The notes below the pieces were generated by a model. The model was not told the origin of the DNA. It saw nothing but the letters and a program-made list of their open reading frames with translations, and searched no databases. A stretch of DNA of 64,000 bases, taken from the NCBI RefSeq assembly GCF_001611675.1, contig NZ_CP014766.1:310001-374000 (forward strand), written 5' to 3'. Of this stretch, positions 8,011 through 16,155 are shown piece after piece (the stretch's first letter is position 1; each line of letters starts with the position of its first letter). Made by a program: the position numbers and the translations under genes. The stretch is from Pontibacter akesuensis. GTDB taxonomy: Bacteria; Bacteroidota; Bacteroidia; Cytophagales; Hymenobacteraceae.

Positions 8011-9003
8011 ATGCAAGAAGACGCACTCATCACCTCACAGGAAAACAAAACCGATTACAGCGCCCTGCGGGAGGCGGCGCAACGCATTAAACAGGAACTG
8101 CGGCAGCTGATTGTGGGCCAGGAGCAACTGGTGGAGCTGCTGCTGGTAGCTCTGCTCTCCGACGGCCATGTGCTGATTGAGGGCGTGCCGGGCATTGCCA
8201 AAACGCTTACCGCCAAACTGCTTGCCCGCACCATTCAGGCCGATTTCAGCCGCATTCAGTTCACGCCCGACCTGATGCCGTCTGACGTACTGGGCACTTC
8301 TGTGTTCCATCCCGGCACGGCAACATTCGACTATAAAAAAGGACCGATTTTCGCCAATATTGTGCTAATAGACGAGATAAACCGCGCCCCTGCCAAAACA
8401 CAGTCTTCTCTGTTTGAGGTGATGGAGGAGCAGCACATTACGCACGACGGCCAGGTATACCCGCTAGGCGCGCCGTTTATCGTGCTGGCCACCCAAAACC
8501 CTATTGAGCAGGAAGGCACTTACCGGCTGCCGGAGGCGCAACTGGACCGTTTCATGTTCAAGGTGCTGGTGGATTACCCCAGCCTGGCCGAGGAAGTGTC
8601 GATACTGGAGTTACAGCACCAGGGTACGCACCTGAAAAACAACCTGGAGCGCGTGCAACCGGTGCTGTCCGCGGCCGAACTGCTGCAACTGCGACAGGCG
8701 GTGCAGTCGGTGCACCTGGATAGAAAGCTTATTGAATACATTGCGCAGATCGTGGGCGAAACGCGCGTGAGCAAGTCGTTGTACCTGGGCGCCTCTCCCC
8801 GTGCCTCTATTGCGTTGCTCAACAGCTCCAAGGCCCTGGCTGCCCTGCGTGGCCGCGGTTTTGTGACACCGGAGGATGTGCAGGAACTGGCTCCTGTTGT
8901 GTTGCGCCACCGCATCCTGCTGACGCCGGAGAGAGAAATGGAAGGCATCACACCGGATGAGGTGATCAAGCAGATTGTTCAGAAAATAGAAGTTCCGCGC
9001 TAG
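8011..9003 (+). CDS. MoxR-family AAA+ ATPase
   Basis: 330 residues, the usual MoxR length. Walker A is GVPGIAKT at residues 58-65, Walker B is VLIDEINRAP near 112-121, sensor 1 is VLATQNPIEQEGTY near 155-168 and the RxxD element is LPEAQLDRFMFK. The C-terminal lid ends in PRASIALLNSSKALAALRGR and PEDVQELAPVVLRHRI. MoxR ATPases act as chaperones that help assemble or activate partner proteins, commonly a DUF58/VWA partner encoded next door. The DUF58 gene begins inside this stop codon (TAGTG), so the two are translationally coupled. Confidence 0.95.
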   Translation: MQEDALITSQENKTDYSALREAAQRIKQELRQLIVGQEQLVELLLVALLSDGHVLIEGVPGIAKTLTAKLLARTIQADFSRIQFTPDLMPSDVLGTSVFHPGTATFDYKKGPIFANIVLIDEINRAPAKTQSSLFEVMEEQHITHDGQVYPLGAPFIVLATQNPIEQEGTYRLPEAQLDRFMFKVLVDYPSLAEEVSILELQHQGTHLKNNLERVQPVLSAAELLQLRQAVQSVHLDRKLIEYIAQIVGETRVSKSLYLGASPRASIALLNSSKALAALRGRGFVTPEDVQELAPVVLRHRILLTPEREMEGITPDEVIKQIVQKIEVPR

Positions 9004-10334
9004 TGCAGTTTATCCGCAGTTTATACTTTACAAACCGCTTTTACCTGACCCTGGCAGGGCTCGTGTGCCTTTTTGTGCTCGCCTTTTTCCTGCCCTTGCT
9101 GCTCATACTTGCCAAAGTCGCTTTTAGCGTGCTGGTGCTGCTCACGCTGGCTGACCTGCTCCTGCTCTACAGCAACCGCAGCGGCTTTTTTGCCAGCAGA
9201 AGCATGCAGGAGAAACTCTCCAACGGCAGCGACAACGACGTGTACCTGTACCTGGAGAACAAGTATAACTTTGCGGTGCAGACCGAGGTGATAGATGAGT
9301 TGCCCTTTCAGTTTCAGCAGCGCGACAGCCTGTTTACAGCGGCCGTAGGCAAGGGAAGAACGCAGATCATCCACTACACGGTGCGGCCCACCAAGCGCGG
9401 CAGCTACCAGTTCGGCGCCATTAACGTGTACGCTATGAGCGCGCTGCAGCTCATCAAGCGCCGTTACCGCTTTGCCCAGGACCAGGAGGTGCCAGTGTAC
9501 CCGTCTTTCATGCAGATGCGGCAGTACGAGTTGCTGGCCATTTCGAACAGGCTGCAGGAGTTTGGCATGAAGAAAGTGCGCCGCATTGGCCACAGCTCCG
9601 AGTTTGAGCAGATACGGCCTTATGTGGCCGGTGATGACCAGCGCACGATCAACTGGAAGGCCTCGGCTCGGAAAGCGGAGCTGATGGTGAACAGCTACCA
9701 GGACGAGAAGTCGCAGCAGGTGTATTGCCTAATCGATAAAGGCCGGGTGATGCAGATGCCGTTTGCCGGGCTTAGCCTGCTTGATTATGCCATCAACGCC
9801 GCGCTCGTTATCTCCAACATCGCCCTGAAAAAGCAGGACAAGGCCGGCATCATCACCTTCTCGAACAAGATCAGCAACCTGCTGCCGGCACAACGCAAAG
9901 CCGACCAGTTGCGGCGCATTCTGGAACTGCTCTACAACCAGAAAACAAAGTTCCAGGAAACGGATTACGAACGCCTGTACGCCACGGTGCGTAGCAAAAT
10001 AAAGCAGCGCAGCCTGCTGCTGCTTTTCACCAATTTCGAGACGCTGAGCGGGGCTGAGCGTCAGCTGCCCTACCTGCGTGCCCTGGCCAAGCACCACCTG
10101 CTGGTCGTAATCTTTTTTGAGAACACGGAGCTACACGCCCTGCTGCACCAGCGCGCCAGAACCACCGAGGAAGCATACACCAAGGCCATCGCCCAGAAAT
10201 TCGATTACGATAAGCGCCAGATCGTGAAGCAACTGCAGCAACATGGCATTCACGCCATCCTCACCCCACCTGAGCAACTGACGGTGAACACCATCAACAA
10301 ATACCTGGAGCTAAAAGCGAGGGGTCTGATTTGA
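9003..10334 (+). CDS. DUF58 domain-containing protein, MoxR partner (GTG start)
   Basis: 443 residues, last gene of the operon. Two N-terminal helices (about 13-60, with FLPLLLILAKVAFSVLVLL) anchor it. The DUF58 signature RPYVAGDDQRTINWKASARK lies near 202-221, followed by a von Willebrand A-like region that carries VYCLIDKGRVM at the position of the usual DxSxS metal site. Only the first Asp is evident, so the metal site looks incomplete. The GTG start shares one base with the MoxR stop. Role inferred: a membrane-bound partner of MoxR in envelope homeostasis. Confidence 0.92.
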   Translation: MQFIRSLYFTNRFYLTLAGLVCLFVLAFFLPLLLILAKVAFSVLVLLTLADLLLLYSNRSGFFASRSMQEKLSNGSDNDVYLYLENKYNFAVQTEVIDELPFQFQQRDSLFTAAVGKGRTQIIHYTVRPTKRGSYQFGAINVYAMSALQLIKRRYRFAQDQEVPVYPSFMQMRQYELLAISNRLQEFGMKKVRRIGHSSEFEQIRPYVAGDDQRTINWKASARKAELMVNSYQDEKSQQVYCLIDKGRVMQMPFAGLSLLDYAINAALVISNIALKKQDKAGIITFSNKISNLLPAQRKADQLRRILELLYNQKTKFQETDYERLYATVRSKIKQRSLLLLFTNFETLSGAERQLPYLRALAKHHLLVVIFFENTELHALLHQRARTTEEAYTKAIAQKFDYDKRQIVKQLQQHGIHAILTPPEQLTVNTINKYLELKARGLI

Positions 10335-10412
10335 TATCAAATAAGATATAGAACTGTTTAAAGTCAGCCTACCAAGTATAAATTTTACCTATTTAGCAGA
10401 CTATCCCTTTGA

Positions 10413-10528
10413 ACTGTCCCCTTGAGGGGACTATAGGGGTGTTAACTCTTGGGGAGATCGTTCCTGATCTGGAGCAATAAGATTTTCTACTGCAAAGAAC
10501 ACCCCTGTGGTCCCCTTAAGGGGACAGT
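10413..10528. repeat. Inverted pair of 31-bp C-run/G-run palindromic repeats
   Basis: Arm 1 (10413-10443) begins ACTGTCCCCTTGAGGGGACT and ends ATAGGGGTGTT. Arm 2 (10498-10528) is its reverse complement with four differences. Each arm is itself a palindrome (GTCCCCTTGAGGGGAC), so the locus can fold as one long hairpin or two short ones. It separates two convergent genes, where it may act as a bidirectional transcription barrier (inference). A third arm lies at 2596-2625. Confidence 0.85.
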
Positions 10529-10569
10529 CTTACTTTAAAACTCATTCCGCTTTTGCACTATACTTTACA

Positions 10570-11907
10570 TTACACGGCCACCGCAGCTTTATCGGCCGGC
10601 TCCTTCGCCAGAAAGCGATCTACATATGGCGTGTAAATAGCGACAAGGGCGAAGAAAAGCAGCAGGTACAGGTACCAGGCATGCCCCCATAAGTCTACGA
10701 AAGACAGCTCCCCTTCTGTAAAACTCAACAGGATCAGGATCTGCGCACCGTACGGCAGCAGCCCCTGCACCACGCAGGCGAAGATATCGATGATAGCTGC
10801 GGTCTTGCGTTTGTCGATGCTATAGGTGGTGCTAATCTCTTTGGCCACCTCCCCGGTTACCACAATCGACACGGTGTTGTTCGCAATGGCCATGTTCGTG
10901 CCGGCTACTAGTGCGCCGATGCCCGCCTGAGCCGAGCGGAAGCCACGGGTGGCTTTGCTGATCTTGCGCAGCAGAAAATTGATGCCGCCGGCCTCACTCA
11001 CCATCTGTGCCAGGCCACCCGTCAGCATGGACAGCAGGAATATTTCAAACATGCCGGTAAAGCCTTCGTACACGCTGCGGCTGAATTGCAGGAGGTCCAG
11101 CTGACTGCTGATCAAACCCAAGGCACCGGATGCTAAGGTGCCCAGCATCAGCACCACAAATACATTCACGCCCGAAATTGCCAGCATGATCACGAGCAGG
11201 TACGGCAGGATCTGCCACAACTGATAATCCTGAAGTTCGGGTAACATGCCCTGGCTGTTAGGTGTGGTGAAGCCTGTAATCAGGAGCAGCACCAGCGTCA
11301 CGAGGGCAGCAGGACCCGCGATGAGGATGTTTACCCGGAATTTGTCGCGCATGCTGCACTCCTGTATTTGCGTGGCGGCGATGGTGGTATCCGAGATAAA
11401 GGAAAGGTTATCGCCAAACATGGCCCCGCCCAGCAGGGTGCCCAGCAAAAGTGGCAGCGACGTGTTACTCTGAGTTGCAAGCCCCACCACAATCGGCCCG
11501 AGCGCGACAATAGCCCCTACCGACGTGCCCGTTGCCGTGGACAGGAAAGCCGCCAGCAGGAAAACCCCCAGCCCCAGGTATTGTACCGGCAGCACGCTAA
11601 GCCCCAGGTTCACGGTGGCATCCACCCCGCCTACCGCTTTGGTAACCGTGGCAAAAGCCCCTGCCAGCAGGTAAATAAGGCACATGGTAATGATCTTGGA
11701 ATCGCCGCAGCCCCGGATGAGGGCATCTACTTTCGCCTCAATAGGCCCGCGAAGTATAAAAAAGGCAGCAATGATGCCCAGCACCACCGCCACCGGCGAC
11801 GGCAGCGCATAGAAGTCTTCTAAAAGTATGCCTGCCCCTAAAAAGGTAAAAACAAAAACGAAAAATGGCAGCAGGGCAACCCCTCCTGACTCTTGGATGT
11901 GTTTCAT
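10570..11907 (-). CDS. NhaC-family transporter, probable methionine transporter MetT
   Basis: 445 residues with about eleven membrane segments. NhaC-superfamily features include the central STATGTSVGAIVALGPIVVG and GTLLGGAMFGDNLSFISDTT, which holds the conserved acidic residue and the DTT motif, plus NMAIANNTVSIVVTG in the second half. By homology alone it would be called a Na+/H+ antiporter. The 5' leader changes the reading: it contains a SAM-I type riboswitch (12139-12240). S-box-controlled NhaC-superfamily proteins are known in other bacteria as the predicted methionine transporter MetT. I therefore infer sodium-coupled methionine uptake, repressed when S-adenosylmethionine is abundant. 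It ends at a convergent boundary with the DUF58 operon. Confidence 0.85.
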   Translation of the reverse strand: MKHIQESGGVALLPFFVFVFTFLGAGILLEDFYALPSPVAVVLGIIAAFFILRGPIEAKVDALIRGCGDSKIITMCLIYLLAGAFATVTKAVGGVDATVNLGLSVLPVQYLGLGVFLLAAFLSTATGTSVGAIVALGPIVVGLATQSNTSLPLLLGTLLGGAMFGDNLSFISDTTIAATQIQECSMRDKFRVNILIAGPAALVTLVLLLITGFTTPNSQGMLPELQDYQLWQILPYLLVIMLAISGVNVFVVLMLGTLASGALGLISSQLDLLQFSRSVYEGFTGMFEIFLLSMLTGGLAQMVSEAGGINFLLRKISKATRGFRSAQAGIGALVAGTNMAIANNTVSIVVTGEVAKEISTTYSIDKRKTAAIIDIFACVVQGLLPYGAQILILLSFTEGELSFVDLWGHAWYLYLLLFFALVAIYTPYVDRFLAKEPADKAAVAV

Positions 11908-11921
11908 AAAATTATGCGCGT

Positions 11922-11963
11922 GGGTCAGGCACAGACAGGTTGAAATGCCGTTTCGCCTGACCC
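11922..11963 (-). promoter_or_regulatory. Hairpin next to the NhaC/MetT start, possible riboswitch output element
   Basis: On the minus strand GGGTCAGGC (11955-11963) pairs perfectly with GCCTGACCC (11922-11930) around a 24-nt loop. The 3' arm ends 14 nt before the ATG at 11907 and no U-run follows. It is placed to influence ribosome access rather than to terminate transcription. Its link to the upstream riboswitch is inference. Confidence 0.5.
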
Positions 11964-12138
11964 GTTGCTTATGAAGTATAAAATTAATTGAATAGGAGTC
12001 CTAGCTTCGTAGGAAAATATATGGCACAGTTGCCATGAAATCAGGAGCTAACAACAGCAACAACAGCAGCCAGTCGATGCAGAAGTATAAGCCGGAATCG
12101 AAATGGTGGTATAATGTAGCAAAGCGTGCATGTGGAAT

Positions 12139-12240
12139 ATTTATAGGTCCCAAACAATGGGCAGGTGTTAGCACCTTTCGGCAGAAACCGTGGTTGCTAG
12201 AGGTTCATTGAGCCTGCTCTCTCCCCTCTTCTTTATAAAT
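12139..12240 (-). promoter_or_regulatory. SAM-I (S-box) type riboswitch in the NhaC/MetT leader
   Basis: Read on the minus strand: P1 is AUUUAUA (12234-12240) pairing exactly with UAUAAAU (12139-12145). Then come GAAGAGGGGAGAGAGCAGGC, the core AAUGAACCUCUAGCAACC (12191-12208), a P3 hairpin CGG...CCG, and AAAGGUGCUAACACCUGCC (12162-12180). These are the conserved S-box segments (AUGAA..CC..GCAACC, then GGUGCUAA..CC) in the right order and spacing. A good promoter lies just upstream and the only gene downstream is the NhaC-family transporter. SAM-I rather than SAM-IV is my reading; a covariance-model search would decide. Confidence 0.85.
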
Positions 12241-12257
12241 CTTGCATAAAGAGGCTG

Positions 12258-12290
12258 CAAAGGTAAGGCTGTCTGACCGAGAATAACAAA
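12258..12290 (-). promoter_or_regulatory. Promoter for the riboswitch-controlled NhaC/MetT gene
   Basis: On the minus strand TTTG (12287-12290), a 21-nt spacer and TACCTTTG (12258-12265), a complete match to TAnnTTTG. Transcription would start near 12251, about 10 nt before riboswitch helix P1. The spacer is slightly longer than the usual 19 nt. Confidence 0.7.
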
Positions 12291-12359
12291 CGTCTGTTTT
12301 ATTTTTAGCTAACAAGTAGGTCATCAGATCGAATGAATTAGCCGTTTATACTTGCATCA

Positions 12360-12388
12360 TTTGCAAAATTATCTCTAGTTTATACTTG
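12360..12388 (+). promoter_or_regulatory. Putative promoter for the amidase lipoprotein
   Basis: TTTG at 12360-12363, a 17-nt spacer and TATACTTG at 12381-12388, one mismatch from TAnnTTTG. Predicted start near 12396, 17 nt before the ATG at 12413. The -7 box is one of the many TATACTT words in this window, so chance agreement is possible. Confidence 0.4.
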
Positions 12389-12412
12389 CTAACAAAAGAT
12401 CTGAATTGCCTT

Positions 12413-13333
12413 ATGAAGTATAGCGCCACTACCTTCTGCTCGCTGCTGCTTGCCTGCGCCAGCCTTGCCTCCTGCTCCAACAACCCCTACGCCAGCACCA
12501 ACAGATCGCATAAGAAACAGGTGAAGGAGCTGGCTAAGCAGCTGCGCACGCTACCAGCCACCATTCCGGGCGAAGAGCAGCTGCAACAAGGCGATTACTG
12601 GGTAGGCACCACGAATTTAGGCCTGCGCCGGCCAAACCTGGTGATCATCCACCACACGGCGCAGCACTCCACGGAGCAGACACTTGATACGTTCACCAAA
12701 CCACAAACACAGGTAAGTTCGCACTACGTGATCGGGCGCGATGGCAAGGTATACCACATGCTCAACGACAACCTGCGCGCCTGGCATGCAGGCAATGGGC
12801 GCTGGGGCAACGATACCGACATCAACTCCTCCTCCATTGGTATTGAGCTGGACAACAACGGTGCTGAACCGTTCTCTGACGCGCAGGTAAACAGCCTGCT
12901 GCAGGTGCTGGCGCTTTTAAAGGAGACGCACCGCATCCCGACCGCAAACTTCATCGGACATGCTGACATTGCCCCTACCCGTAAAAGCGATCCGAACCGA
13001 AATTTCCCGTGGAAGAAACTGGCTGCTAAGGGCTATGGCCTGTGGTACGATGAAGGCGTGGTAGAAAAATACCTATTGCCTGCCGCACCCATCGCCCTGC
13101 TGGACAGCACCGGAGCTGAAACAGGGGAAATCATACAGCCGCAGGATTCTGTCTCCACCATTCCATTATATTTCAACCCAAGGGAAGCGCTGCGCATCAT
13201 CGGTTACGACACCAGTGACATGCCTGCCGCCATCCGGGCCTTCAAGCTGCATTTTATTCAGGAGGAGGTAAACGAGGTACTGACGGAGAAAGACAAGATC
13301 ATCCTCTACAACTTATATCAGAAGTATTTGTAG
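12413..13333 (+). CDS. N-acetylmuramoyl-L-alanine amidase lipoprotein (Amidase_2, AmiD-like)
   Basis: I choose the ATG at 12413 rather than an in-frame one at 12386 because it begins a lipoprotein signal: MKYSATTFCSLLLACASLAS then the lipobox Cys (LASC). The result is 306 residues. The Amidase_2 fold spans about 65-210. Zinc-ligand candidates are the His pair in LVIIHHTAQHS and the His in FIGHADIAPTRKSDPN; SSIGIELDNNG and the substrate-loop Trp-His in RAWHAGNG also fit. AmiD-type enzymes cut the bond between N-acetylmuramic acid and L-alanine in murein and anhydro-muropeptides. The C-terminal 90 residues resemble a small helical peptidoglycan-binding domain. It opens a run of wall-turnover genes. 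Confidence 0.9.
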   Translation: MKYSATTFCSLLLACASLASCSNNPYASTNRSHKKQVKELAKQLRTLPATIPGEEQLQQGDYWVGTTNLGLRRPNLVIIHHTAQHSTEQTLDTFTKPQTQVSSHYVIGRDGKVYHMLNDNLRAWHAGNGRWGNDTDINSSSIGIELDNNGAEPFSDAQVNSLLQVLALLKETHRIPTANFIGHADIAPTRKSDPNRNFPWKKLAAKGYGLWYDEGVVEKYLLPAAPIALLDSTGAETGEIIQPQDSVSTIPLYFNPREALRIIGYDTSDMPAAIRAFKLHFIQEEVNEVLTEKDKIILYNLYQKYL

Positions 13334-13382
13334 TGCCTTTTGTGCTTTAAATAAGGCTTCAACAAACAAAATTATAAGATTA

Positions 13383-14492
13383 ATGTGGAATGAATTATCA
13401 CAACCACCTGCTCTAAAAGAATACTCGGACTATTTTAAAACTTTGTTATCTGTTTCTGGAGTTCTTCTTGGTCTTACTTTCACAGCTCTACTTTTTGTGA
13501 TTCAAAGCGGATTTACCTCATTTAAATTTAGTAGAAGGATGTTTCTAGAGCTTTACGTTTTGTTAGGCAGAAATCTGATAATTAACTTATCATATCTAAC
13601 CCTTATTCCTTTAGCCATTCTATACTTGCCTTCTTTACCAAAGGTCTTGGCATTTGGCTATTATCTGTTTTCGCTTTACTTCGTTAAATCACTTTTGGAC
13701 TTACAGAAACATAAGGGCTACATTCACACATTATTTTCAAAAAATTTTGTGCCAAGTTCATATGGTAAATTCAGAGCCTATTTCCGTTATATCTACAATT
13801 TAGGATTCATCTCAAACCTCTTTATAGCTATCTATCTTATAATAATTGTAGGATATCCTTTACTAATTTCTTTCAAGGAAACTGGAAATTACCTTTTGAC
13901 CGATAAAGCTTTTTTTTATTCCACACTAATTATCCTCTTTTTTTCTATTGTTCAAATCATCAATTTCATTCCTAAATTTTTTCAAAATTCAAGCGAGGAA
14001 ATTGAAAACAAATCGGAGTCTTTAGATAATACACCTACTGAAGAGTTATCAGGAATTGACTATAAGAAGGAAAGGCTGCTTCTAAAAGATTATCTTATTG
14101 CTCATGGGATTCAGGAATTAGAGGCATCTGATAAAGTACCATTTCTCAAAGGTACTCTGTTCCTTAACCTCCTAATAGATCAAGATGGACCTGAAGCTTG
14201 GTTTAATGTAAATATTGAGGCTCATAACAATAAACACTTCGAAATTCGAGAAGCAATTTTAGATTATGCCTTTAAGCTATTTAGCCTGTGCAGAAATTCC
14301 ATGATAGACATAAACTCTTTTGTGATTTCATTCCATATTTCTTCTGGCGGAGAAAACTCTAGAAGAAATATATTCTTTCGTTCAAGTAGGAGAGAAATTA
14401 ACACGATATTCTCAAATGAGAAAAACCCCAAATCCGCTATAATGAAAATTAAGAACAAACATTTTGATGAATTATATAGAGATCTAGGTTAG
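13383..14492 (+). CDS. AT-rich orphan membrane protein, unknown function
   Basis: 369 residues, no family recognised. Four to five hydrophobic segments (about 20-45, 60-100, 138-165 and 172-198) are followed by a Glu/Ser-rich linker (SSEEIENKSESLDNTPTEE) and a soluble C-terminal domain of about 150 residues ending KNKHFDELYRDLG. Base composition is strikingly AT-rich compared with both neighbours and codon use differs, so recent acquisition is likely. It starts 49 nt after the amidase stop, with no shared function evident. The layout of membrane anchor plus cytoplasmic domain is common among accessory and defence proteins, but nothing specific supports that. Confidence 0.75.
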   Translation: MWNELSQPPALKEYSDYFKTLLSVSGVLLGLTFTALLFVIQSGFTSFKFSRRMFLELYVLLGRNLIINLSYLTLIPLAILYLPSLPKVLAFGYYLFSLYFVKSLLDLQKHKGYIHTLFSKNFVPSSYGKFRAYFRYIYNLGFISNLFIAIYLIIIVGYPLLISFKETGNYLLTDKAFFYSTLIILFFSIVQIINFIPKFFQNSSEEIENKSESLDNTPTEELSGIDYKKERLLLKDYLIAHGIQELEASDKVPFLKGTLFLNLLIDQDGPEAWFNVNIEAHNNKHFEIREAILDYAFKLFSLCRNSMIDINSFVISFHISSGGENSRRNIFFRSSRREINTIFSNEKNPKSAIMKIKNKHFDELYRDLG

Positions 14493-14575
14493 GAAGATCT
14501 CTAGAAAACGGCAAGTAACAAAGTATTAATTAGGTCTCTTTATTTACTACCAGTCCACCTATTCATTATAATATA

Positions 14576-14628
14576 AACAGCCCCTGAACCCGCCGAAGAA
14601 ACATTTCTCTAAAGGTACAGGGGCTGTT
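14576..14628 (-). terminator. Terminator between convergent genes
   Basis: AACAGCCCCTG (14576-14586) pairs perfectly with CAGGGGCTGTT (14618-14628) across a 31-nt loop. It lies 20 nt past the DUF819 stop on the minus strand and is followed there by an AT-rich tract. The long loop makes it less certain than the other terminators here. Confidence 0.65.
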
Positions 14629-14647
14629 CTTTTCCCGTAATTTTTCC

Positions 14648-15907
14648 CTAAGCCAGCAAATTCCAGACGTACTGCAGCATCAGGCCGCAGAGGTAGGCGC
14701 CGTAGGTACCCACCGCGTAGCCCAGCACAGCTAGCAGCACACCCACCGGGGCGAGAAACTTATTAAAAGCCACAGCCACAATTGGCGCCGATGCGGCACC
14801 ACCGATGTTCGCCTGGCTGCCTACGGCCACATAGAAGAACGGGGCCCGGATAATGCGCGCCACCACCAGCATGATGGTGATGTGTACCAGGATCCAGATA
14901 GCACCTACCAGGAACAGCGTCGGGTTGTCGAGCACAGCTCCAAGGTCCATGCTCATGCCGATGGTGGCCACCAGGAAGTAAAGGAAAACAGTGCCGAAGC
15001 GGGAGGCGCCGTAACCCTCCAGTTCCCTTGCTTTGGTGAAAGAAAGTGCCAAACCAGCCGTGGTGGCAATAATCACAAGCCAGAAGAAGCCACTCGTAAT
15101 GGAGTAGGTCTCCAGTTCCGGGAAATTTTCGGCAAAGTATGGGGCAATGATGTCAGCCAAGAAATGCGAGAGGCCGGTTAATCCGAAGGCAACGCCCAGC
15201 ACCACCATCATGGTAGCAACGGTAGGGACAACACGTTTGCCGGCCTGCAGGCCCTCCAGCCGCTCTTCCAGTTCCCGAATCGGGCGACTGTCGGCACGCA
15301 GCAGTTTGTCTATCGTTTCCGGCTTCTGCGCAAAATACAGCAGGAAGCCCATCCACACGTTCGCTACCAGCACGTCCACGGCAATCATCTGCCCAAACGC
15401 CTCTTTGCTGGCCCCGAACACCTCTAACATGGCGGCCTGGTTGGCTCCCCCCCCGATCCAGCTTCCTGAAATCGTGGCAAGTCCTTTCCATACTTCATCA
15501 TCGCCGGTGTACAGCACATCCGGGTACACGGAGCCTACCAAAAACAAAGCCAGCGGTCCACCCAGCATCACACCTACCGTACCGGCAAAGAACATAATCA
15601 CCGCCTTGCTGCCCAGCATGCGCAACGATTTGAAATCAATGCTTAGCGTGAGCAGGATGAGCGAGGCAGGCAGGAAAAACCGGGAGGCCACAAAGTATAG
15701 CTGCGATGTTTCGCCGGAAATGATGTTGAACGTGTTGAAGAGCGCCGGAATGAAGTAGCACAGCAGCACCGAAGGCACAACCTTGTAAAACTTCACCCAA
15801 ATGGCGCGGGAGCTGCTGGAGGTATAGAAAACAAGGGCAAGGATTATCATCAGGAGGCCGAGTACCACGGCTTCGTTCGTAATCAGCGGTTCGCTTACTT
15901 CAGTCAT
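14648..15907 (-). CDS. DUF819 family membrane protein (YjcL-like)
   Basis: 419 residues with about twelve hydrophobic segments. DUF819 landmarks: SSSSRAIWVKFYKVVPSVLL near 30, the glycine-rich ATISGSWIGGGANQAAM near 145, and SQANIGGAASAPIVA near 360, which repeats the ANxGGxA pattern. The two ANxGG(A) motifs in inverted halves resemble transporter re-entrant loops, so a carrier function is likely. The substrate is unknown. B. subtilis YjcL is a homologue of unknown role. A charged cytoplasmic loop lies between the halves (about 200-225). Monocistronic. Confidence 0.88.
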   Translation of the reverse strand: MTEVSEPLITNEAVVLGLLMIILALVFYTSSSSRAIWVKFYKVVPSVLLCYFIPALFNTFNIISGETSQLYFVASRFFLPASLILLTLSIDFKSLRMLGSKAVIMFFAGTVGVMLGGPLALFLVGSVYPDVLYTGDDEVWKGLATISGSWIGGGANQAAMLEVFGASKEAFGQMIAVDVLVANVWMGFLLYFAQKPETIDKLLRADSRPIRELEERLEGLQAGKRVVPTVATMMVVLGVAFGLTGLSHFLADIIAPYFAENFPELETYSITSGFFWLVIIATTAGLALSFTKARELEGYGASRFGTVFLYFLVATIGMSMDLGAVLDNPTLFLVGAIWILVHITIMLVVARIIRAPFFYVAVGSQANIGGAASAPIVAVAFNKFLAPVGVLLAVLGYAVGTYGAYLCGLMLQYVWNLLA

Positions 15908-16092
15908 GCTTGGTGTAGCTTAGGTGCGTTTGGGTGATAAGCGGCGGGACAAATGAAAGCAGTCAAGCCCGTTCAGGCTGCTACTGTATCCGCTCCAAAG
16001 CCATAAATATAGAAATTACAGCAGCCTAAACCCAACCTGTAAAGTATAAATGCTATATATTTTCAGGAGGATGCCGCTTTCGGGAGCAGCCA

Positions 16093-16123
16093 TTCCGAAT
16101 CTGGCCACCGCTGCCTATATTTG
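16093..16123 (+). promoter_or_regulatory. Putative promoter for the serine hydrolase
   Basis: TATATTTG at 16116-16123 is a full TAnnTTTG match. The -33 region TTCC (16093-16096) at 19-nt spacing is poor. Predicted start near 16130, 26 nt before the ATG. Confidence 0.4.
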
Positions 16124-16155
16124 ACAAAATCACCGCTATTCCCCATGCTTCTGAC

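Noticed and set aside
10570..11907. Naming the NhaC-family protein simply as a Na+/H+ antiporter
   Set aside because: The SAM-type riboswitch in its leader makes methionine transport more likely; antiporter function is not excluded but is not the best call.
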